A DNA stretch of 64,000 nt, taken from Lantana camara. Taxonomy: Eukaryota; Streptophyta; Magnoliopsida; Lamiales; Verbenaceae. The stretch is from positions 14,008,001 to 14,072,000 of the forward strand of contig CM074863.1 in NCBI GenBank assembly GCA_037501455.1. The letters are read 5' to 3'. Each line of letters begins with the position of its first letter. The stretch's first letter is position 1. Position numbers and translations under genes: made by a program. Below the pieces are notes generated by a model that did no database searches, had not been told where the DNA came from, and saw only the letters and a program-made list of their open reading frames with translations. Positions 59,501 through 64,000 of this stretch are shown here, in pieces.

Positions 59501-62500
59501 TTGACTTCCTCTTCAATGACTTTCTTTCGAAAGCCATGTACGTCCCGTTTTTTCTGCTTGATGGGCTTAAAAGATGGGTCCACATTAAGTCTATGGACGA
59601 TGACGCTCGGGTCAATTCCTGTGAGATCAGAGGCTTTCCATGCGAATACATCTTTGTTCTCCCTTAGAAAATCAATCATCATGATCTGAGAGGGCCCTGA
59701 GAGGTTTGAGCCGATCTGTGTAGTCTTGTCTTTATTTCCAGGCTCCAGCTCAATGGTGAGGAATTTTTCCGAGGGTTCGATCCTCACCTCAGGGCGAGGA
59801 AGTTCGAGCGCCCTTTTCTTTCCCGTCAGACGATCGCCAGAGGCTGGTTCACTCTCTCCCGGCTCGTCTCCTTCTGAGGACGATCCGCCGACGGTCCCTG
59901 GGGGAACATTCTCGAGGGGATTCTCCTCGTTGTTTCCGCTCTTCTTCTTATTCTTCTTCTTGTTCAATTTTGCCCTTTTCCGTGCTGGGCTATCCTCATC
60001 CAAGTTGGGGAAATCTACTGACTTCTTGGTGGAACCCACCTGGAAGGTTTTCTCCACTTTTGGCTTTCTGAGGGACAGCATGTAACATTCCCAAGCCTCT
60101 CGAACATTGCACAGCACTTCTCCCACGCCCTCGGAAGTAGGGAATTTAATCTTCTGGTGGTAGGTGGAAATGATGGCTTTGAAATCCACGAGGGCTGGGC
60201 GCCCAATTATGATGTTGTAAGGGATGTCGATCTCCACCACCGCGTACGTTACCAAGAGCGTTTTGCGTTGAGGGGCTCGGCCGAATGATGTAGCCAGACG
60301 TATTTGCCCTCGTGGGACCACTTCTGAGCCTCCAAAGCCAATGAGGGCTGTTTTGAGAGGCTCGAGCGGGAGATCAACCTTCATTTTTAAGAATGTAGAG
60401 TAAGGCAAAACATTGACGGAGCTTCCACTATCTACCAATACCCTTTTTACAACATGGTTATGAACATCTAAACTAACCACCATGGGGCAATCTGAGGTTA
60501 CACCCTCCCCATGGGGCGTTACAATATGTTCTAGATCCCTATCATCAAAGCCTATTACATCATTTTCTCTTGATTTTGGAGCGCTTGATCTCTGGATAGC
60601 GTAGATAGGCTTGGGCATTGCTGGGCGTTGGTTGTAGCTCCGAACGTGCCTCCGTCGCGAGGCGTTTGAATCCCCTCCTGATGAACCTCCCGCAATCATA
60701 TTTATGACTGCGAAGGGCTCGTTTTCTTGCTCAGGGGCTTTGCCTTTGTTGCCTCGGCGGCTGCTGCTCTCAGGGGGTCCCCTACCCCTTGGGCTCTTTG
60801 ATCGGGAAGGACTCCTTCTTCTCCTTCCGGAGCGCTCGTTGCACTGCTCATCGTAGCGTTCGAGCACCCGGACAAATTCTTTCAAATGGCCCCCTGCAAC
60901 GAGCCTTTGGATTTCAGCCTCCAACTGGCGGCACTCGTCCGTGTCGTGCCCCCTCTGCTTGTGGAAGGCGCAGTATTTGTTCGAGCGCCTAAGTGAGTCT
61001 GTTTCTCTCATTTTGATGGGTCTTTTGAAGAGCTTCTTATCGGAGAGATTGTAGACTTCTGAGTTAGGCCGGGTGAGCGGAATGCGCTCGAATCGACGAG
61101 GGGGTGGTGGCGACCTCCTGCGCTCTTGAGGGCGCTCTTTCTTGACTGCCACATCTCGCCCCCGCTCGTGATGAGGTCGCTCATTCCGGGCCGGGCTGTG
61201 ATGTCGGGGACCATTCGTCCCATACATATCTTCGAGCGCGAAAAACGGCTCGGCTATTTCTCTCAGGCCCATGAGGGTCCCAGGCCTTCTCTCCACGATG
61301 GCATCAGCGAATTTTTTGCTCACATACTGTTTGTGATCCACAGCTTGAAAGAGTACTGGGATCAAGAAGTCCATCGAGGGCCTTTCCACCTGCAAGATCT
61401 CCTTATTGAAACGAGCGAAGAATGAGCGCAGTGACTCGCTCTTGCCCTGCACCACGTTGTAAAGGGCTGTGGGTGCGGTGACTGGCGCCTTCAAAGAATT
61501 AAAATGGTTGAGGAAGGCATCGGCCAGTTCTTCATACGAGTGGATCGAGCGCGGCGGCAGGCGCTTGTACCATTCTTGAGCCATCCCTACCAAGGAAGTG
61601 ACAAACACCTTCGCCCAGTAATGGCTGGAATGCTCATAAAGGTGCATGAGATGCACAAAATGATCCAGGTGCTCCGCTGGATCGGTGGTCCCGTCGTATC
61701 TGTTGATGGATGTGGGGACTTTTGCCATGCCGGCTTGGGCCATCAAAACTTCTTCGACGAGGGGTGAACCTCTCGCCAGCGGGTGATATTCGTACGTGCC
61801 GAAGTTTTCCTCCGGCTCCTTCCGACGGGGGACCCTCGGTGGAGGATCCTTGGTGCGGGTGCTCCTGGCGTCAACCCGTTCATCCCGAGTATGGGAGATC
61901 TGAGTTGAGCGCCCTCGTGAGAGCTGTCCCACCATATCCTTGAGGCCCTGCAGCTGGTCTTGCACAGCCGCGAGGACGTCAGGATTTACTTCTACCTGCT
62001 TGTCCTTGTGGGCTCGTGAGCCCCTCCTGGAGACATGAGAGTCTCCTTCGTTTTCGTTCACCCGCTCCGTGGGCTCCTTGTTCCTGCCCACGGAGGCGCG
62101 CTCGTTGCCCTCCTGCTGGGGCACTTCTTTCGCTGGTGGTGGTGGTGGTGGTTGGGCCCTCAGGACAGCCTGGGCTTCTCTGAGGGGAAAGTTCTGCTGT
62201 CCGCCTAATGGGGCCGCAACCTGAGTGGCCTGCCCAGAGGGAAAGTACATGGAATGAAATCTTTCCCATGCCCCCTGAGCCGCCTGAACCTCACACTGGG
62301 CGTAAAGAGCCCGTAATTGTTGAGTGGTCAACGGAGGTAGCTCCACTCTTTCAATTTCCCTGGGGACCACCACTGGGAGTTGGAGCTGTCCGGCATGGTA
62401 TGGCTGGACCGGCGGCGTCATCATAGCCGGGGTAAGAGTGTAGCCAGGAGGAGGCATCATGTAACCTTGTATCCCAAGGTTCATCTGGGGATGGACCCAG

Positions 62501-62751
62501 GAATTCTGTGCAAGCGGCGGTGGGACTGGGAGAGAAACTCCTCCCGCGGTGGTGGGAGTGGGCATCACCGGCGGCGCAGGCGGCGGCGCAGAAGATTCAG
62601 CTGGTGGATTCCCTCCTGCGACGGGAGGTGCCCCACCAGCGGCGACGGAAAGAGGTGGTGCTCCACCAGTAGCGGTGGAGGGAAGAACGATGTTCGCATC
62701 TTGGGAGGTGTTTTCTCCTCCTCCCACAGCTCCAGATCTCGTTGCAACCAT
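56557..62751 (-). CDS. gag-pro-pol polyprotein of the gypsy element, intact
   Basis: One frame of 2,064 codons from the ATG at 62751 (MVATRSGAV). Order: Pro/Ala-rich leader; gag region (YDGTTDPAEHLDHFVHLMHL...); a knuckle CAFHKQRGHDTDEC starting at C594; aspartic protease VLVDSGSSVNVL with D774; reverse transcriptase with YVDD at 1216-1219; a gypsy-type RNase H region (LPVYYLSKTLQGAEKKY) that looks degenerate; a second plant-type RNase H (HTDGSSTSQGGGIGV, D1498, with NNEAEYEAL); integrase HHCC zinc region (CPKCQFHSN) and catalytic D1790, D1850, E1886 (35 residues between the last two). The integrase-after-RT order makes it Ty3/gypsy. Dual RNase H points to Tat. No stop or frameshift is present, so it can probably make particles and integrate. 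Transcription would start in the 5' LTR at the right. Confidence 0.96.
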   Translation of the reverse strand: MVATRSGAVGGGENTSQDANIVLPSTATGGAPPLSVAAGGAPPVAGGNPPAESSAPPPAPPVMPTPTTAGGVSLPVPPPLAQNSWVHPQMNLGIQGYMMPPPGYTLTPAMMTPPVQPYHAGQLQLPVVVPREIERVELPPLTTQQLRALYAQCEVQAAQGAWERFHSMYFPSGQATQVAAPLGGQQNFPLREAQAVLRAQPPPPPPAKEVPQQEGNERASVGRNKEPTERVNENEGDSHVSRRGSRAHKDKQVEVNPDVLAAVQDQLQGLKDMVGQLSRGRSTQISHTRDERVDARSTRTKDPPPRVPRRKEPEENFGTYEYHPLARGSPLVEEVLMAQAGMAKVPTSINRYDGTTDPAEHLDHFVHLMHLYEHSSHYWAKVFVTSLVGMAQEWYKRLPPRSIHSYEELADAFLNHFNSLKAPVTAPTALYNVVQGKSESLRSFFARFNKEILQVERPSMDFLIPVLFQAVDHKQYVSKKFADAIVERRPGTLMGLREIAEPFFALEDMYGTNGPRHHSPARNERPHHERGRDVAVKKERPQERRRSPPPPRRFERIPLTRPNSEVYNLSDKKLFKRPIKMRETDSLRRSNKYCAFHKQRGHDTDECRQLEAEIQRLVAGGHLKEFVRVLERYDEQCNERSGRRRRSPSRSKSPRGRGPPESSSRRGNKGKAPEQENEPFAVINMIAGGSSGGDSNASRRRHVRSYNQRPAMPKPIYAIQRSSAPKSRENDVIGFDDRDLEHIVTPHGEGVTSDCPMVVSLDVHNHVVKRVLVDSGSSVNVLPYSTFLKMKVDLPLEPLKTALIGFGGSEVVPRGQIRLATSFGRAPQRKTLLVTYAVVEIDIPYNIIIGRPALVDFKAIISTYHQKIKFPTSEGVGEVLCNVREAWECYMLSLRKPKVEKTFQVGSTKKSVDFPNLDEDSPARKRAKLNKKKNKKKSGNNEENPLENVPPGTVGGSSSEGDEPGESEPASGDRLTGKKRALELPRPEVRIEPSEKFLTIELEPGNKDKTTQIGSNLSGPSQIMMIDFLRENKDVFAWKASDLTGIDPSVIVHRLNVDPSFKPIKQKKRDVHGFRKKVIEEEVNKLLEAQYIEPILYPEWLCNVVLVPKSANKWRMCNDFTDLNKACPKDPYPLPRIDQLVDSTAGCELMSMMDAFQGYYQIFMAPEDRPKTSFVVHMGVYCFLVMPFGLKNAGATYQRLVNKMFEREIGRSMEVYVDDMIVKSERQDSHLEDLRRTFSILRQYGMKLNPSKCTFGVQGGKFLGYMVSQRGIEANPEKIKAILEIPSPRNLREVQVLVGKIISLNRFISRSADRNLPFFKILRNARNFAWTEECEKALQDMKAYLSSAPLLTKPVEGERLFMYLSVSPEATSAVLIAVRERKHLPVYYLSKTLQGAEKKYLEIEKFAFALINASRRLRPYFQAHSITVLTDQPLKQVLSKPDVSGRLIKWAIELSQFDLCFEPRTAIQAQVVADLLVERFGFEPTVAENEGLWVLHTDGSSTSQGGGIGVALRNPDGIELDFAIKLDFQVTNNEAEYEALVQGLNIAFQNGASRITAYVDSQLIASQIEGTYEARETTMIQYLKKAKEIIGKFKEFHLLQVPRGENERADALSKFASALEGTSERSVTFLRTEEPLIKEKVATEMIVMINPNEPCWLDDIIIFLRDGITPTDKVEARKVRNKAPRFALDPEGRLFKKSFQGPPMRCLRPSQAKETLELIHNGSCGNHSGGRILAKKILRSGFYWPTVLQDAIEFSRKCPKCQFHSNLPQLPAAQMIPIDVSWPFDQWGIDIVGPLPIAAGQRKFVILAVDYFTKWAEAEAVAKITFKVVRDFIWKNIICRYGIPRVLISDNGSQFIAADTREWCSELGIEQRFTSVGHPQSNGQAEVTNRIILQHLKTMLESKKGEWAEELQGALWAYRTTPRAATGETPYALVYGSEAMIPAEIVNESARVGYFEPQLNDGNRSLELDLLDERRDRAWAKIHHYKASVAQQYNKRVKERTFQVGDLVLKKVEVSKHVGKLDPNWEGPFKVIQLRANNTYTLETLQGERLPRPWNACNLRRFYV

Positions 62752-62820
62752 GGCTGTTGAAAGTGAAGATGTGCTTGTTTCTCTACCAACAAAAAGAAAG
62801 GAAGAATGTGGAAGACTGGT

Positions 62821-62842
62821 TTCCCACAGACGGCGCCTAAAA
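62821..62842 (-). other. probable primer-binding site of the gypsy element
   Basis: Directly inside the 5' LTR the minus strand reads TTTTAGGCGCCGTCTGTGGG. The GGCGCCGT core resembles tRNA-derived primer sites of Tat/Athila elements, but the donor tRNA is not certain. Confidence 0.6.
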
Positions 62843-63659
62843 TGATGGGTCCGGAAATGGATGGTCCGAATCCGATCACTTTACAATTTATATTTGTGGA
62901 GGAAACCAACGGAGCTTCGCCGGAAAAGAGAAAGTGAGTTCAACCTGTTGGGACAAGCACAAGAAAGTCAGAAGGCCAAGCTGGGGGAACTGGGGGTGAT
63001 ACCCAGTTTGGCTCTCCGACGCTCAAGTCAGTTCAGTGTATGAAGAGAATGCAAGTTCAGTCACAGTTGCAGTGATGAAGAAAGCTTAAAGAAGGCTTAC
63101 AGTGTAGAAGATGACTTGGGTTATTTATAGTTGTGGGTCAAGGGCCCTTTGGTCATTTGCCTCAAGTGGTCCTGGCCGAATGTTGCCCTAACACGTGGCG
63201 CTGTGAGAGAGAAACCTAGGAGGAATCTTCTGCAAAAGCGGCCCAAAAGTTAGTGCTAGCAACAGTGGCAGGTGCGCGGGCATGTACGTTGTGTCAGAGA
63301 GCCATGTGGGTGGTTGGTAACGAGGGCTTGAGAGCGCGCTCGTGACAACCTTGAGTCTTGGAGGCCAAGATATCCGCTGAGGGGAAAGTTGGCTCCATTT
63401 CAAATGACGAGCCAAAGGAGGGACCACTCTGAGGGAGTGTGACGCTCGAAGAGGGTTCCCTTGGCATGTAGGCGTACCCATCGTTTGGTTTGTCGGACGC
63501 TCGTGGGAGGGATAGCGCTCGTTGGCTTAACTCCTGAAGAAGACTTGCGCTCGTTGGTCTCAGCGCTCGTGAACTGATGGTGCAGCCTTGGGGGACAGAT
63601 GTCATTATTTCGTGATGCCACGTGTCTTGACGTGGGACGATCGTATTTTGACCCCATCA
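62843..63659 (-). repeat. 5' LTR of the gypsy element
   Basis: 817 bp and identical by eye to 51014-51830. It is the promoter-bearing copy for gag-pol. Confidence 0.97.
63121..63130 (-). promoter_or_regulatory. TATA box in the 5' LTR
   Basis: CTATAAATAA on the minus strand, about 280 bp before the inner LTR border, is the likely core promoter for the gypsy genomic RNA. The same box exists in the 3' LTR at 51292-51301. Confidence 0.65.
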
Positions 63660-63664
63660 AGGTG

Positions 63665-64000
63665 TAAATAAAAATACAATAAAATAACTGGAGAAAAAAA
63701 TAACAATGAAAACTTAAAGTTTATTTAAATTTGGATGTTCGAGAAAAGATATTTTTATTTAATTAAAAATACAAAATTATTTGATAATAAAAAATTATAA
63801 AATAAAAAGATGGTGTAAAATAAATAAATCAAAAGTAATAAAAAAAGACAATAATATTAGTTATTGATAATAAAACTATACAAAATAAAAAAATCAAGAG
63901 ATAAAAGTCAAGCATTTATTTTGGTTATTAATCACAAATCTACAAAATAAATGGAAATTACAATAAAATAAAATAAAAAAGTAAAAGACAATAAAAATTA
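63665..64000. other. AT-rich DNA beyond the gypsy insertion
   Basis: Very AT-rich sequence that continues the kind of DNA seen at 50433-51008, consistent with the gypsy element having landed inside it. No gene seen. Confidence 0.6.

Larger units (their letters stand above)
51014..63659 (-). mobile_element. complete, recently inserted Ty3/gypsy LTR retrotransposon, Tat-like
   Basis: 12,646 bp with LTRs at 51014-51830 and 62843-63659, each 817 bp and identical on visual comparison, TGATGGG...CCATCA ends, and the 5-bp duplication AGGTG (51009-51013 and 63660-63664). The minus strand carries an uninterrupted 2,064-codon gag-pro-pol. Between pol and the 3' LTR lies an opposite-strand three-exon gene and two tandem-repeat blocks. 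An extra antisense gene, a second plant-type RNase H after a degenerate first one, and 3' tandem repeats are features of the Tat lineage (Retand, Grande, Ogre relatives). All parts needed for autonomous movement seem present. Confidence 0.95.

Noticed and set aside
60789..62760. Plus-strand frames opposite gag-pol (for example 62380-62760)
   Set aside because: Shadows of the 2,064-codon minus-strand gene with Arg/Gly low complexity.
1..64000. CRISPR arrays, bacterial operons, ribosome-binding sites, rRNA or tRNA genes
   Set aside because: The DNA is plant nuclear. The regular repeats found are transposon or satellite-like, and no rRNA or tRNA cloverleaf sequence was recognised.

Overview
The window is nuclear DNA of a flowering plant, most likely a eudicot. 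The evidence is spliceosomal genes with GT..AG introns, plant-only gene families (a C2H2 factor with a QALGGH finger, an ARG1-like DnaJ protein, a class III peroxidase), AT-rich intergenic DNA and a dense layer of plant-type transposable elements. Only three host genes are supported in 64 kb: a single-exon C2H2 zinc-finger repressor (8221-8901, +), an 11-exon chaperone DnaJ 16-like gene (25820-30574, +) and a single-exon class III peroxidase (37781-38773, -). The rest is transposons, their remnants and AT-rich spacer.

Layout. 1-8.2 kb is AT-rich spacer with one GC-rich, LTR-like island (4.93-5.76 kb). At 11.46-19.72 kb lies a decayed Ty1/copia element (5-bp target duplication AGTGA). A solo LTR is inserted in its reverse transcriptase (duplication GCCTT), and a small MULE-type element is inserted in that solo LTR (9-bp duplication): three nested insertions. 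At 19.99-24.86 kb is a young Mutator-like element (MULE-1; 217-bp TIRs with two visible mismatches; duplication TAAAAACTC). The DnaJ gene follows, and then a second, older MULE (MULE-2, 31.35-37.19 kb; ~149-bp TIRs). The peroxidase comes next, then a Helitron-like block (39.26-49.10 kb) holding a captured PPR gene fragment and two tandem copies of a dead LINE. A second Helitron-type end at 50.4 kb is interrupted by a complete Ty3/gypsy element (51.01-63.66 kb; two 817-bp LTRs that look identical; duplication AGGTG).

How the parts work together. Both MULEs have the same two-gene plan. A transposase gene reads inward from the right TIR. It starts with a tiny first exon spliced to a PB1-like exon, followed by MuDR DNA-binding, DDE, SWIM and zinc-knuckle regions. 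A small convergent gene reads inward from the left TIR and encodes a GRF-type zinc finger, a coiled coil and one membrane helix. This is the layout of maize MuDR, with the GRF/TM protein in the place of mudrB, and it is the best candidate here for an under-described system. The gypsy element carries an intact 2,064-codon gag-pol on the minus strand and an opposite-strand three-exon gene of 892 codons with its own TATA box and poly(A) signal. Between the two genes lie two families of tandem repeats. This layout matches the Tat lineage.

Limits: exon borders were inferred by eye from reading frame, GT..AG sites and agreement between the two MULEs. No homology search was run, so family names rest on recognised motifs. 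Species is not assigned.
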